A stretch of 64,000 bases of DNA. It comes from Prinsepia uniflora (lineage: Eukaryota; Streptophyta; Magnoliopsida; Rosales; Rosaceae). The notes under the pieces were generated by a model that worked only from the letters and a program-made list of their open reading frames with translations, ran no database searches and was not told the DNA's origin. The stretch spans positions 26,917,716 through 26,981,715 of the forward strand of contig CM064874.1 in NCBI GenBank assembly GCA_032719365.1, given 5' to 3'. Positions 46,561 through 59,178 of the stretch are shown piece after piece. Positions within the stretch are counted from its first letter, which is position 1; each line of letters opens with the position of its first letter. Made by a program: the position numbers and the translations under genes.

Positions 46561-49500
46561 ATTTCATCCTCGAAATTCCAACTGACCCAAATCCACAACT
46601 AACTCGGGAAATCCAAACATGTCCCAACTCGGCACTCTTGTGTAAAAATACACGTCCGTCACAAACGCCATACGCGTCAAAGAGCACTGTCACCGGAGCT
46701 TTGGAAGCTCCAACCCAACTTTCGAGAAACTACACGTCCGCTCGTAAGTCTCACTCGAGACGTCGACACTCGTCGATTTTGCCTGTCATTCACTCCGACA
46801 GGTCAATCATACTAAGTTGTCGTCAAATTGGCTTTTCAGTCTCCCACTCTAACACGTTCCATCCTATAGTCGTCAGGTTGAAATACGTACTCCCACTAAG
46901 GGCTATCACATCCAAGCTGACATCTTGCTTAGCATCCGATCCGACAACATTCTATAGATCCTACCATCACAATGGCACGAATCCCATCTCGCAGGCCACA
47001 CTCAAACATGCGGTATTTATGGACTTCGTTACTCATACTAGTCAACTACTTCGTTTCTCATATACCCATGCCCATACTGACTCTCCTTAGAGTCCCATCA
47101 ATCCATACCAATCCGAACTCGTCGAATACCGATTAATCCTTTACCACTATATGCCCGATTGACTTCGTACGTAAGCCAATCCCATCAACCACTATCACGA
47201 CCAGCCGACAACTCCCGGCTCTCGCTCCACTGCGCTCTCGTTGCGCTACTCTGATCTCGACTCACTCTCGTGTCCCTATATAATATCTCGTGTCACCTCA
47301 CATATCTCGTCGAAACACATATGACATCGTACCCAACCTAGGTGTATCTGGATCCCAATCGAATATTTATCTTAGCAGAGATAACAAGTCTGCACTATAG
47401 GGTTCCCTTGGTCATCCGTGACCTTGAGCCCCCACTCACACTAATCACTGAACCCTACTAATCCACTCTACTCGAGCACACAGTAGTCGACGTCCAATCA
47501 ACTCATCATCATGTCGGAACACATCCGATCATGGTACTCATCGAACTATCCACATCGAATCCAAACTGATCCCCATACACACTGTACAATCAACATCGGA
47601 CCTCGTCCGATCACATCTCACGTCCATCTCAAGGTACTACCCGGCCTACTCGAGGACTGCACTCAGGCAACGTCCAAATCATACAGTACTGTCCACGCTC
47701 TAACCATGGCTCGAACCTCAACTATTCGTCACTAGGCGAACATAAATCCATCACAATCCCTACTCTCATATCCAATACAGATCGTACATTCCCATATCCA
47801 ACTTCTGTCTTGTCATCTCACCAACCATTCCAAAGATTCTTCAACTGTCTCACAATACGATTCTCCTCTGCTCCTAGCTTAGCATAATCAGCAGTAAGAT
47901 TCTCCCCAATGACGACCGGACCTCGGTCTACTCGACTCACAGTCACCACAATCATCTCAATCATCTAGATCATCCTGATCGTCATCACACGACTCGATCT
48001 AGAATAACGACACGGGTCCACTATGTATCCAAGGTAGTGGACACTCACTCGTCACATCCAGTGACACTACATACCATCTACTCGTCAAGTCAATCAAATT
48101 TGACCCACAACCTAGGTGTTCGGTTCTTACACCCTCTTGGAACCCTTTAGCTGTCATATCACTCCTCGTCGTCCCATCTAGGGAAGAATCAAGGAGAATC
48201 CAAGATGATGACATCAAAGTTCATCATATGTCATCCTTCGTCACCTAGCACTATCTGCTAAAGAGCAGAAACAAGAAGTCACACTCAGTGACATCCAGAA
48301 TGTCCGTCACTAAGGCAGAATCAAGTATTATCCTCATCGTCTCAATCGCAACCTCACTTGTTTCCGAAGTTCCAACCATATTGGAACCATCTCGGTATGC
48401 TTCCAAGTCCTCAACTCACTCGGACATCATCCACGTGTCTGCAACCAATCCAACTTGCCTGTTCGTTTACGACCGTTTATGTACATCCAAAAGGATGTTA
48501 ATTCATCCTAACCTGATGTACCACTTGACTGAAGAGTCACAACAGGATCCTGTTGTGATCTGCAGTTAAATCTCTACATATCCCCATATCTGACCAACCT
48601 TTAACTTTACCACTCCTGGGCACACACTCATGCCTCACATATCCTAATCAAGGAACTGGTCACCAAACTACATCTTGTACCTCGTACTGAGCCACTCAGG
48701 ATCCTCTCTGTCCCGCTCAGTGCCCACCGAACTCACATGCTTGCCACTCTAGGCACATCTACTATCACTTCGGCATACCGGTTCGCACGACCCAACTCTA
48801 TGGGATCAACTACAGCACTCACACTCGTGTGATCCGTTCAAGGATATCTAGGGCACCTGTCACTCACCCAGGTTCATCGCACTCATCACTGTCACCTCCA
48901 CAGAGGTAGCATGGCACACTAGCCAAAGCCCCAAGTTCATCTCTTTCTGTAATCGCACTCGGTCGTAACCGAGTCGAATCCAAAATTTATGCTCGTACCG
49001 TGCGTTACTCATGCACCTCTATATCATCGTCATGACTGATGAATCCCATCGTCATAATCGTCACGTCAACCTGAGCTTATCCAACTCGATAAGACTCGAC
49101 TACGTCCATCGATGCAGCATCTGCCACAACCTCGTGCAGACCAATCTCAGAAACACTTCACTATTGAGACTCCAAATCCATGCGGTCAACTCACTGTCGG
49201 TACTAACCACTCAACACCTAACATCCACCGATCGGTCCACCTCAGGATCTGGTCGACAAGTACCACACTCCTGGTAACTTGTCCAATCAATCTCCTACTA
49301 GGGTTATCACAAACCCGGTTGCCCGCTGCAGCCCAACCATCCTGACCGATCTCTCGTTCTCGACTCCGAAGAGTCGTCATACTCCAATACTAGTACCACA
49401 CCAGTAAGTAACCACGATCCAAGGACCTCGTCCTCTTGTAACTCTAAGGCATCTAGCCGCTGGGCCATAAGAAACTAGCCCTCCTCGGTGTCTACCACTG

Positions 49501-50000
49501 CTCAACTACGGCATGCCATACCAGGCCATACTACATCTACACCGTGGCATCCTATGCCAGTCGACATCCCTCTGGGATTCGACACACTGAAACATGACCC
49601 CTCATGCCAAATAGGATTCCAACACTCATATTCCCAACAGTCTCAACTCGGGTCATCCATGACCTCAGCTGCTCAAATCTGACATGACACAACCGACCAA
49701 CGGTCTCGACTTCGGAAATTGTCAAACTATGTACTGGTCCACTGGATCCCATCCACCAATAACACTAAGACTCCAAGCCGTTGGATTCACGTACAGAACA
49801 ATCCTACTCGGGATCGAATCTCTCGAACACACGACATCCCATGCCAATCGAACCCTAAACCATTGCACCTCATGCCAAACACAACCTAACTCGGGTTCGA
49901 TTCCATTGAATCCTCGTACTCTTACCCTAACTATCAGGTTGATGACGGGCTATTACCATTACAGAGACATCACATCCTTGACCTGAGCATATAACAAGAG
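46561..50000 (-). other. Interior of the second nested element, no gene found
   Basis: About 3.4 kb with strong strand skew: 47701-47760 has 20 C and 7 G on the plus strand, so the sense (minus) strand is G-rich. Short open frames on both strands (for example 46638-47090 and 49684-49986) show no domain. No gag or pol segment is recognised. Confidence 0.6.
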
Positions 50001-50007
50001 CAAACCC

Positions 50008-50072
50008 GCTCTGATACCACTTTGGTATCAGAGTACCATGAGTATCATATGAGCCAACCTGCTCTGATACCA
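50008..50072 (-). other. Primer-binding site, duplicated, with an inverted copy
   Basis: The plus-strand form GCTCTGATACCA occurs at 50061-50072 (in place beside the LTR) and again at 50008-50019. Between them, at 50021-50037, lies an inverted copy TTTGGTATCAGAGTACC. Confidence 0.85.
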
Positions 50073-50074
50073 CT

Positions 50075-52195
50075 TGTCAGGACCCATCCCAAATCCCCCC
50101 GGGATTAACGCAGGACGCGCTTGATCCAGTCTAACACGAAGTGTTAGACAAGGGAATGTTCCGACTTTAACCCCACCTTGGCTTCCAGAGTGCTCCAGGA
50201 CTCGGAGGAGGAGTGTGATGTCTCGGTCTCCACTACAAACCTGTATCCGTGATCATCCTGAAGGGCATTAAAAACCACGAAAAGTTGTGAGTGGACAAAA
50301 CCAATAATTTAATAAAAAAAAATCACAACAAAGAGATTTATGCTCTTCACTAAACAACATGCATGCATTCGAAAACCAGTTATCAATCCATTTAAATCAT
50401 TAGGGCCTTAGCCCAAAACCGTAAGTAAAATCAATAATACGGGCCACTGCCCAAATCTAAAATCAGTAGGGACTCAGCCCAAATCAAATCACGTGGGTCT
50501 CAGCCTAAATCCGGTACATGTGGGTCTCAGCCCAAAAACCAATCCTTGGCATCCCTGATGCCTGAAATCCGAGATGTCACAATCACACCTGTCACAGTTC
50601 CAAGCTACGCGTGTTACCCGGGGTCTCAAATCCCAAGTCTCCCCAGGGTCCACCCAGGTCAATGACCCTCTCTGGGAGGAGGTTTTAACCTCAGGCAATC
50701 CCTACTACTGAGTCACTATACGGACTGGTCGCTCTGTGTAATGACCCCTGGCAGGCAATGCCCCGTGACTACTCCAGGATACTACGAGACGTCTGGAGGA
50801 GACAACCCACCACTCCAGGATACTACGAGACGTTTGAAAGGCATCCGTTCATGAGGATGGTATACGGAAAATGATTTTACAAATCATCTCAAAATCGTTC
50901 AAGGGCCATGCCCGGGTTTTCCATAAAACCATCACAAATCTAAATTTGGGTCCCTGACCCGAAATCATGTTTATAAACCATAACTGGGCCTCATGCCCAA
51001 TTTCATAACCAATTGGGCCTCAAGCCCGAATTCGTAAACCAATGAGGCCCCCAGCCCGATCGTATAACTCAAATAGGTGTCCAGCCCGATTTCTCATTAA
51101 ATCAAATAGACTCCAAGTCTGATAGTTTCCAATCAAATGGGTCTCATGCCCGATTCCATATTTTCAAATCCAAAACCTTTCCATAAAACCACCATAGAAA
51201 ACACAGTACGTATAGGCACGACATAAATCCAAAAACCTCAAAACGCGTGCAAACACGTAAATACTAACTACCACAACCAAATGCACTCATGGAATCACAA
51301 AACATGTATTAAAGCATATAAAACATTTACGCATACTTCAATTTAGAAAACCATGGTACACTCACAGACCGTCCAAAGTCGCGCCTCGATATGTGTGCCA
51401 TACGTCCTTCCCCGGCCAATCACCGTCTCCGGGGCTCCTGAACCTGTCCAAATCGTAATAGAGGGTTACTAACTACTTAAATAACCCCTCATTAAAACCA
51501 CCTAATTTTTTGGGATTTTTAACTATTTTTAATGTCGATCCTAAACCTTCGGATATCGAGAACTATATCGAAACGATGTCCGATCGACAGGAAACCAGTC
51601 CCAAAATGTTCGTTATATCGAAAGGATGATTTCATGTGTTGAAAACATCCCCAAATTAAGCTTCACGTGCCCCCACGCGCCGCCCAAAGGGGCTGCGCGT
51701 GAAGGCCACGTGCCTAGCTACAGTTGTCCCTGTCCTTCGGCAGACCGGGTCCGTACCGATCCGCCTGCAATCCAGTCCGATCCGACCGGCGTGACCGGTC
51801 CAACCTGTTTTCTTTCCCATTTTTCATCCGATTCCTTCCCTTTCAATCCTAATCTTCCTGTCTCAACCCTAGCATTCTATTTAGGTGAAGAAAATTAAGA
51901 AAAGCCCTCCAAACCGACCCATTCAAATCACCCCCCTCATGGTCCATTTTTCCCGATCATCCCCCTTCGACGTCCAACCACCAACCACCGTCCAAACCAC
52001 CTCTAAACTTTCCTAACAACCTATTAAACCTTTCCCAATCACTAGAAATAGCCCCACACGTCTAAAACTTGAAATTGAAATTTGAAATGGAAAGGGAGGC
52101 TATCCGGTTACCTGTTTCCTTGGGCTATCGCCGCCGTCCATGGCGGCCCTGCCATCAACCAGCCACCAATACTCAGCCTCTCTCTCATTCTGTCC
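50075..52195 (-). repeat. 5' LTR of the second nested element, truncated
   Basis: It starts TGTCAGGACCCATCCC beside the primer site and stops after CTCTCATTCTGTCC, where Athila gag resumes. It carries its own copy of the hairpin array (about 50402-51160). Confidence 0.85.
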
Positions 52196-52662
52196 AACAT
52201 GAGCCTGATCTCAGCCTCGGTCATTCCATTGATCCTTAATGTGGAACACACATGAAAGAACTCTTTAATATGTAGGTGAGGATCCTCACCTTCTAAACCT
52301 TTAAAAACATGAAGCATATGGATGGTACTTTATTTAAGCTCAAAGTTTGCCATGGTGCTTTCAGGAACACAATGGGGAACTGATCCTTAGGCACGTGGGT
52401 ATAGCATAGTCCCTTAGGAGCCTTGGGGCTAGCCGTGCAAGGGGCTGGTCTGGTGATGGTTTTTCCATATGTCCTGGATCCCTTGGAGGACTCCAGTGGA
52501 CTGTTGAATTCCTTGAAGATGGGGTGGATGTGATCCTTGATGGGGTGGTGGAGCCTGAACTTGAACCCAGGTCGCTAGATTTGAGTTTGTGCAAGACACC
52601 TAAAAACAAAATAACACACTAAGTGAATTAGATCAAACTAAATGGACACCATTGAGGGACAA
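52196..52662 (-). pseudogene. Athila gag, N-terminal part
   Basis: The recognisable piece is HMLHVFKGLEGEDPHLHIKE, then FFHVCSTLRINGMTEAEIRL, the Athila gag core start (52196-52320). Upstream to 52610 the sequence is coding-like but shifts frame more than once. It is cut at 52195 by the nested element and resumes at 43931. Confidence 0.78.
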
Positions 52663-52681
52663 TTCCCTAGCAATGGTGCCA
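52663..52681 (-). other. Athila primer-binding site, tRNA-Asp type, decayed
   Basis: The minus strand reads TGGCACCATTGCTAGGGAA. The Athila-type site complementary to tRNA-Asp is TGGCGCCGTTGCCGGGGA. All four differences are C-to-T or G-to-A changes at CG dinucleotides. It lies six bases inside the 5' LTR. Confidence 0.82.
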
Positions 52682-52687
52682 AAAACT

Positions 52688-54522
52688 TGATAGAAAGTAA
52701 GTCCACACAATAGTTATGCAAGACTAGTTCCTATGTGTAATACTTTGCAAATGCACGAGACATGTAGAGAGTGTAGCAGCACATCAAAGGTCGATCCCAC
52801 AAAGACATTTCCAAAGATTTCCAACAAGTTCAATCAAATTACTTAAGTGAAGGTAACACAAAAATGAGGGGTTTGTTCTTGGATTTCTTGAGATGTAAGT
52901 AATGAAATGACTAAGTTACTAGATTGCTTTTAAAGACAAAATTAGGGCCAACTATCTACCCTACCATTTGTTACTTCCTTAAACTTAATTAACCATATTC
53001 ATTTAGTGACTTGAATTAGGTGCACGTGTCTAAGGCAGGGCATATGCTCAATATACACTTTCATCCTCTCTTACTTTGTATACTCAAGGTAGGGCATATG
53101 ATCTTAAGTGTCTACCACAACGTTTTGGTGATGCTTTGCATACAAAGAGGATTTAATGACACCACACTGACCTAAGGGTATATATACAACCCTATGCTTT
53201 ATGAGTTCAGCCTACAACTAGGAGTCCACCTTTAAGTCGTGATGCTTACATTAACTAAGTTGATATGACGGTCATACCTAGCACATGTCATCTATAATTT
53301 CAATGCAAATAAGGTAGCTACTCTTACATGCACTAATTAAGTACATTAAGCATAGTAGATCATTCTCATTCAATTCACATGATGAAGAAAATCAACAAAC
53401 GTCTAAGTACAATAACTCATAGTTAGGGCTTCAAGTAGCCCCAATTCTTAAGGGACTACTCAAGCATAATAGAAACAAACCAAGACATAATCAATGAATG
53501 CATTGAATAATAAAATGAATAGAATGAAGTTACTGAGTTGCAACAAACAGAATGGTGAACTTCACACGATCAAGTCACCCTTCAAGTTCCTTCAACCAAA
53601 AATTGCAAATTTCCTAAGTATAAATTAAGTCTACGTTTTGATAGAGTTTTGGCACCAAAGGAGGTGAAAAACGGTAGTCCCTGAATGAAAGAATTTAGGG
53701 CTTAAGTAGGAAAAAAAACCCTAGTAATTTCCTCATCGAATAGGGACTTAACCCGGGCCCTAATTCTATTGCTAAAACTTAGGGCACCATTCCTTTAGGC
53801 ACACGAAATTCACTTGGAATCCTACTTCACTGCTGAAGACCTTGATATGTGTCATTGAGTCCTAGTCCTTGCAGGATTCCTTGAGAGCTTCTATTGTTGA
53901 CTTGCTTTGCGGTACACGCTGGGCCTGGGCCACGCAAGAAGGCACACGGGCGCACACGATTAGGCACATGAGTCTGGGACATGAATTGGACAGTCCCACA
54001 GGCTGCCCCTTGGCAGAGGCAGGACCTGGTTCTGGTACTCGAATGGGACCAAAACTGAGACTGTGGAACAGTGGTGTCACTCGATGGAACAAAATGGAAC
54101 AAAGCTTCAAAATGGATCACTAGGGGCATGACTTGGTCTCTAGTTGGTACAGGGCCTGATTCTTTGAAGGGCAACGACTAGAACACAAACTAGTCCTTCT
54201 TGGGACATGTACACGGTACAGGACCAGGTGCTTGTACACGGTACAGGACCAGGCGCAGGCACCTGGTCCAGGGCCAGAAACATGGTCTTGGCCTAGGACC
54301 TTGGCTGGGGACATTATCTGGGCACAGGACCTCGGTTGGGGTCTTTCTTCATTTTGACTCGATTTAGGTCTTTCTTTCACATATTCATTGGATTTGTCCC
54401 TCCATTGACATTTTGCAAAAGGCTCACAAGATAGTTCATTTTCTCCTTTTTTATTATACAATTCATAACAAAAGACAAGTAAAAGTAAAAGGGATGTGGA
54501 ATGCTGAATAATTAACCTATCA
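52688..54522 (-). repeat. 5' LTR of Athila
   Basis: 1835 bases, TGATAG to CTATCA, matching 30780-32596. The AACAC target duplication follows. Confidence 0.93.
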
Positions 54523-55814
54523 AACACGGTTTATGGAAACATGAGGCTGAGGCGATCTTAAGCATCCATTTTACAACATTGGGTATGCTAAGAATCAAAT
54601 GGTATGACACTTTGAAAGCAACATATGCTACAATGTGTGAAGTGGATATTAGCTAGATGGGGGACATGTGTGTGTAATAAGGGACTGTGAGATGGGGGAC
54701 ATGAGTCTTCAATGTTGGGAGGAACTAAAATTTAGATCGACATTTGGAAACTTGGGATTGCACAAAAAAATCAAGTTTTTCATTGGGAGTGCATGCATGA
54801 AATAATTCCGCTAGCAATAAATTACAAGCGCAAAGTTATGCATAACCTAATTTGAAATCGCCGTCATCAGTGACTAGAAACCCTTGCATGTGCTCTGGAG
54901 CTGCAAATCTGCCAAACAAGCCTGTAAAGCCTCTACTTTAAGCCATTTATGGATGAATTGGTCCTCTGGAACTTTTGTTGATATTTGGTGTTATGTCATG
55001 TAGTTTTTACCAACCGTGAGTTATGTTACGTACTTTGCCTATGGCCTACCTGCGAAATGCTCATTTATTCAACCAATCACATGAACAGAGAATGAGTCTA
55101 CTGTCTAAGTGGATTGCAGTTGTAGTTGAATTTGCTTCCAGCCATGTCATTTTGAAATTTGCGGGAATTCAGCATGCATCCATTGTGCGATGGGAAATAG
55201 TTGCTGTAAGATTCTGCAAAATCAATATGGATGGGGTAGTAGATGTAGGTGCAATGATGCGAGGTTTATGTGCGGTAATTCCTGATGACAAAGGTGAACT
55301 GCTCGTGGCTGAAACTAAGCCTCTCACATCCAACATGAACCTTTTAGTAGGTGAGTTGGCAACAATCAAATTTGGCCTTCAAATAGATTCAGACATAGGC
55401 TACCAAATCGCCGTCATTGAATCTGACAACTTATAAGTGGTTGTTCATGCAGTCAATGATGAAGTTGAGACTTACATTGTGGAGGAAACAATTATTATGG
55501 AGATCAGATTACTAGCCATGAGTTTTGGCAGAGTTCCATGCCAGTTTCAACCTAAAACTAGAAACCACATCGTGCATGAGGTAAGGCGCTATGATTAGAC
55601 TGACATAAACTATTATATGGATAGAGGATGGGCATCATTGGCATTCAAAACTTATAGCTATTGATTTGATTTCAATGCTATATTATTCAAAACTCTTTTC
55701 CTTTCGTCGGTTTGAAATCCAGTGTCAAGGTTTTAACGAGGCCATACAATACTCCCTTCTAATTCATTGTTTTATTCCATCAATGAGAATTACACTTTTT
55801 TCTAAAAAAAAAAA
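54523..55814 (+). pseudogene. LINE (non-LTR retrotransposon) 3' end
   Basis: The first part (about 54540-55000) reads in pieces like the zinc-binding region that follows LINE reverse transcriptases (EAEAILSI, WHFES, ELKFRSTFGNLGLHKKIKFF-like). The open frame 55023-55436 then holds an RNase H-like domain (RVT_3): FCKINMDGVVDVGAMMRG with the first catalytic Asp, AVIPDDKGELLVAETKPL, a conserved Glu in LVGELATIKFGLQ, and VIESDNL. After a stop it continues to LLAMSFGRVPCQFQPKTRNH. The 3' end has an untranslated stretch and an A-tract at 55804-55814, typical of LINE insertion. The 5' part of the element is not seen. Confidence 0.8.
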
Positions 55815-56623
55815 CTCGCGCATAAGAAGGAAATTATGCTTGCTCAAAAAAAAATTTATCTAAACCCATCCCTTGAAATTTCTCCGTAATAAATCCCTTC
55901 AATTGATGACGTTTCTCATGAGGGGCCACTAAAAACGACTTGGAATTTGAGTTATAAATAAAGTAAGCAATTTGTATCACATTAAGGGTAAATTGATAAT
56001 TTAAATCACTTCATTTGGGCAGGAAGTTAATGCGAAGTGACTATTTTATTTCTAAACTCAACTTAAGAGTCCTTTTTTTTTTTTCTATAGGCCCAACATG
56101 AGACTGAACTTGTGATGGAGATTGTAAATTATAGTTGGAGAAAATCATTGTAAAAAATTCAAGTAATTAATTAAAAAATTTAAGGATTCAAATATAACCA
56201 TGGAAGTAAAAATCGGCAATATCACCGATATTATCGGAAATTAAATTAGACCAGTTGGCATACAAACATGGGGTAAAGAAAAATCTTCCCTCAATTTCGA
56301 TACTATCGCAAAATTTCGATGAATATCAAAGAAATCGGACGATATTAGACAATTTTCACTACATTTTGGTCAAATTGCAAGTATGAAGATGACAAATATG
56401 AATTCCCAAGTTGTATAAATCAATTTTCATGAATAAATCCTCAAATTAAGAAGAAAAAAAATATAAATTTCAAATACCCATGATGATCCCCAACTTTCTT
56501 AACTTCGAATTGCACAGCCCCTTTGCGCGTATGCCAACATCAGACTCTTACAACTTTTACGGATTGCCTCCATGAATAGCAGTCCCAAAAAGAGAAGAGA
56601 ATTTTGGTTGCGGAGGCAACGAC
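55815..56623. other. No gene; decayed sequence with hAT-like motifs
   Basis: Short ATCGGCAATATCACCGATATT-like motifs at about 56208-56240 and 56300-56350 resemble the subterminal motifs of the neighbouring hAT family, suggesting an older fragment. A T-run is at 56073-56084. No coding frame is recognised. Confidence 0.4.
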
Positions 56624-56681
56624 CAAGGATGAAAATATCGATATCGACGGATATATCGCTCGCCGAATTTACGGATATCTC

Positions 56682-58809
56682 TGATAGGTCCTCAAATAAG
56701 CATTATTTTATATTATTTTATACCCTTTATACTTGACTTTTAATATTAAAATAATAAATAATTAGATAAAATAATTTATTTTGTGATATTTTTGTTTAAA
56801 CAAATAAAGCTTGTTATTTGGAGCGTTTTGGCGAAAGAATCGTCCCGATCGGAATTATAACGAATAAATTAGGGACGAAATTCGATTGAATTGTATATAT
56901 TAATTATTAATTTTTTTCCATTCTTTTGCAGCCCAAAAATCATTTCTGCAGCTCAAATTCAAGAGCCCAGTCCGCGAGCCCAAATTGTCCAGCCCTATTC
57001 CAGCCCATGCGCGAAGCACAGCCCAAGCCCGCGTCATTTCTTTCCCCCAGCCCAGCACCCGCCTGGCCCGCTAACTTGCTCAGCCCGTGACCACTGCACT
57101 AAAGCCCGCCAATCTGCTCGACCCGTGTCTCCTGCACACCAGACTTCAGCCCGCTGCAGCAGCCCAGGTTCGCACGCTCCAGCCCAGTCCACTGCGCAGC
57201 CACCTTCCAGTCCGTACGCCTGGCCCATTACCAACCCTACTGCTCCAGTCTGAGCCCATCTGCACAACCACCCATTTTTCCACTTCAACCCACTCTCCAC
57301 CAACCCACCAGCCCGTACACTGTAGCCCACTTGCCTTCCTACACCAGCCCAACAACCCCAAACCCACTCCAAAACTGCTCAACTACTCCCCTTTTTCAGA
57401 TTTTTCAGATTTTCCAGCCACTTTCCAATACCAAACCAGCCCAAAATCATCATTTTCTATCATTGTTCATCATTTCATTTTATTTATTTTATTTTATTTT
57501 GTATTTTTATTTTGAATATTTTAGGCCTCCCTCTATAAATAGGGAGGCAAATTCACTTGTAAGGGGTCCCCATTTTTCCATTTTGTTTCTCTCTTTAGTT
57601 TAGGTTCTATTATTTCTCTGTAGTTTCTCTTCTTTTAGTTCATCTTCTTTCTTTAATTTTGGGGACCATTTTAACTTCTTGTAATTTCTTTTATTTAATT
57701 AACTTTCTTTTAAATTCTTGTTCTTAATTTATGTTATTTCTTAATTTCATTTCTTCTTTACTTTGTTTTTGTGATTTTTCTTTGAGATCTCTTAAATACA
57801 TTTTTATGTTTTCCTTAAGAAATACCTAGGCCAAGTATTTTCAAAATAATTCTAGAATTTAAGTCCGTATTCTTATGTTTTATCCTCCATCTTCATAAGG
57901 TTCTTGCCGCTGTTCGGTGTTCCTTATGAATAACATTCCATTGTTTCCGTCCACTTTCGGAATCACAAGTTGTTCTTGGGTTCCAAAAGTGTAACTTTTC
58001 TCCATTTACTTAAATTCTTGTTATTGTTTTGATTTTACTTATAATTCAATATATGTGTTGGTATTTTCTTTCTAACATTTGTAAGCAAGAATGCAATCTC
58101 CATGTGTTTTACTTTTTGAATTTCTTTTACTTCATATGTTTTAGTGCTTAAACTTCAATTTTACACTAAGTGTTTATGATCGCTGTTCGGTGCACGTAGT
58201 AGAAAATTGAAGAGATTTAGATGTTTGACACACATTGAAATCACAAACTTAAGGTGAATCGTATTATAAGTGTTTATGACCGTTGTTCGGTGCATTTGTA
58301 ATATTGAAAACATATGCATGTATTTGAGATGATTAAGGTAGGATTTCGTAATTGGTTCAATATGAGCATGATGTTAGAGTGTTGGTAAAAATATGTGTTT
58401 GAAGAAAGTTCACTTGCACAAAAGTTAAAGTAGAAGTAGAATTAAGTTCTTAATTGTTTTTACTTATTTACTTTATTTTATAATTACAATCCTTCAAACC
58501 CCCCATTTAATTCTTTATTCTTTTATTCTTTTATTCTTTATTTCATTAATTATCTTATTCATTAATTCATTAATTTTTTTATTCTTTAATTCATTTATTC
58601 TTTAATTCTTTATTATTTAATTGTTTAATTATTTAATTATTTAATTATTTAATTCATTACTCTTTTTAACTAACATATTATTAATGTTCCCTAATTTCCC
58701 CGGTTAAGAACGATCTCTATTTACCAATACTACAATTACACAAAAAGGGTTTAAATTGCATAACACCCGAATTACGTGTTTAATTTAATGCGTGGTTTGG
58801 GCGTTATCA
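56682..58809 (+). mobile_element. Solo LTR (2128 bp) in the hAT left end
   Basis: It begins TGATAGGTCC and ends GCGTTATCA, flanked by a perfect ATCTC duplication (56677-56681 and 58810-58814). The flanking hAT sequence joins across it when compared with 9955-10020. It has a TATA box at 57534-57540 and no coding region, polypurine tract or primer site, so it is one LTR left after recombination between two. The first half holds many AGCCCA-type motifs (56930-57330), and low-complexity TTTAATTC-like repeats lie at 58500-58680. Open frames such as 56891-57253 are composition artefacts. Confidence 0.88.
57534..57540 (+). promoter_or_regulatory. TATA box of the solo LTR
   Basis: TATAAAT followed by AGGGAGGC, in the middle of the LTR. 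This is a typical strong LTR core promoter and would transcribe rightward. Confidence 0.65.
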
Positions 58810-59178
58810 ATCTCGCCCCAAATATCGATATCGATATCGTTTACGGTCAACAAAAATGACGGAAATTTGGTCCAAATGACGGAAATTTGGAATGAAACTT
58901 TGGGAAAAACTTAAGTACCCAATAATGGTTATATAGGACTAATGAAAACTATAAAATGACTTTGATATAATAAATATATGACGAATCATATGATAGAATA
59001 TAAATCTGCCGACCACTAACAGTATAAAATCTTAAAGATAAACTTAAATTAAAACATAATTCTATTGATAATATTGCATTAAAAATATTGTACACATTGA
59101 ACTTGATCAAAAACAAGTAGAGTGTCGACCAACTTGAAAATTAGATTGGTCTTGATCTACCAAGACACAAAAGTTTTG

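Larger units (their letters stand above)
43932..52195 (-). mobile_element. Large-LTR element without coding sequence, truncated at both ends
   Basis: LTRs at 43932-46542 and 50075-52195 flank a 3.5-kb interior with no recognised gene. On the minus strand the primer site (TGGTATCAGAGC, 50061-50072) borders the right LTR and a polypurine tract (46543-46560) the left one. The left LTR lacks the first 13 bases found in the right copy (TGTCAGGACCCAT). The right LTR lacks about 490 bases present at 46054-46542. Athila gag on the two sides does not join exactly: roughly 60 residues are missing. These are signs of deletion at both junctions. Confidence 0.85.
30780..54522 (-). mobile_element. Athila retrotransposon with two nested elements
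   Basis: LTRs at 30780-32596 and 52688-54522 are flanked by a perfect AACAC duplication (30775-30779 and 54523-54527). The minus strand holds a tRNA-Asp-type primer site, gag, protease, part of reverse transcriptase, integrase and a polypurine tract. Protein segments match the Athila lineage throughout. Two foreign elements, 35712-41202 and 43932-52195, account for about 13.8 kb of the 23.7 kb. Both came with loss of Athila sequence: the end of reverse transcriptase and most of RNase H, and a short piece of gag. It is not functional. Confidence 0.93.

Noticed and set aside
46638..49986. Several 60-150 residue frames in the nested element interior
   Set aside because: They have no recognisable domains, change strand often and follow the base skew. 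They are not credible genes.
56891..57515. Open frames of 90-142 residues on both strands
   Set aside because: They lie in a Pro/Ser-coding, C-rich part of the solo LTR upstream of its TATA box. No domain is seen and both strands are open, as expected from the composition.
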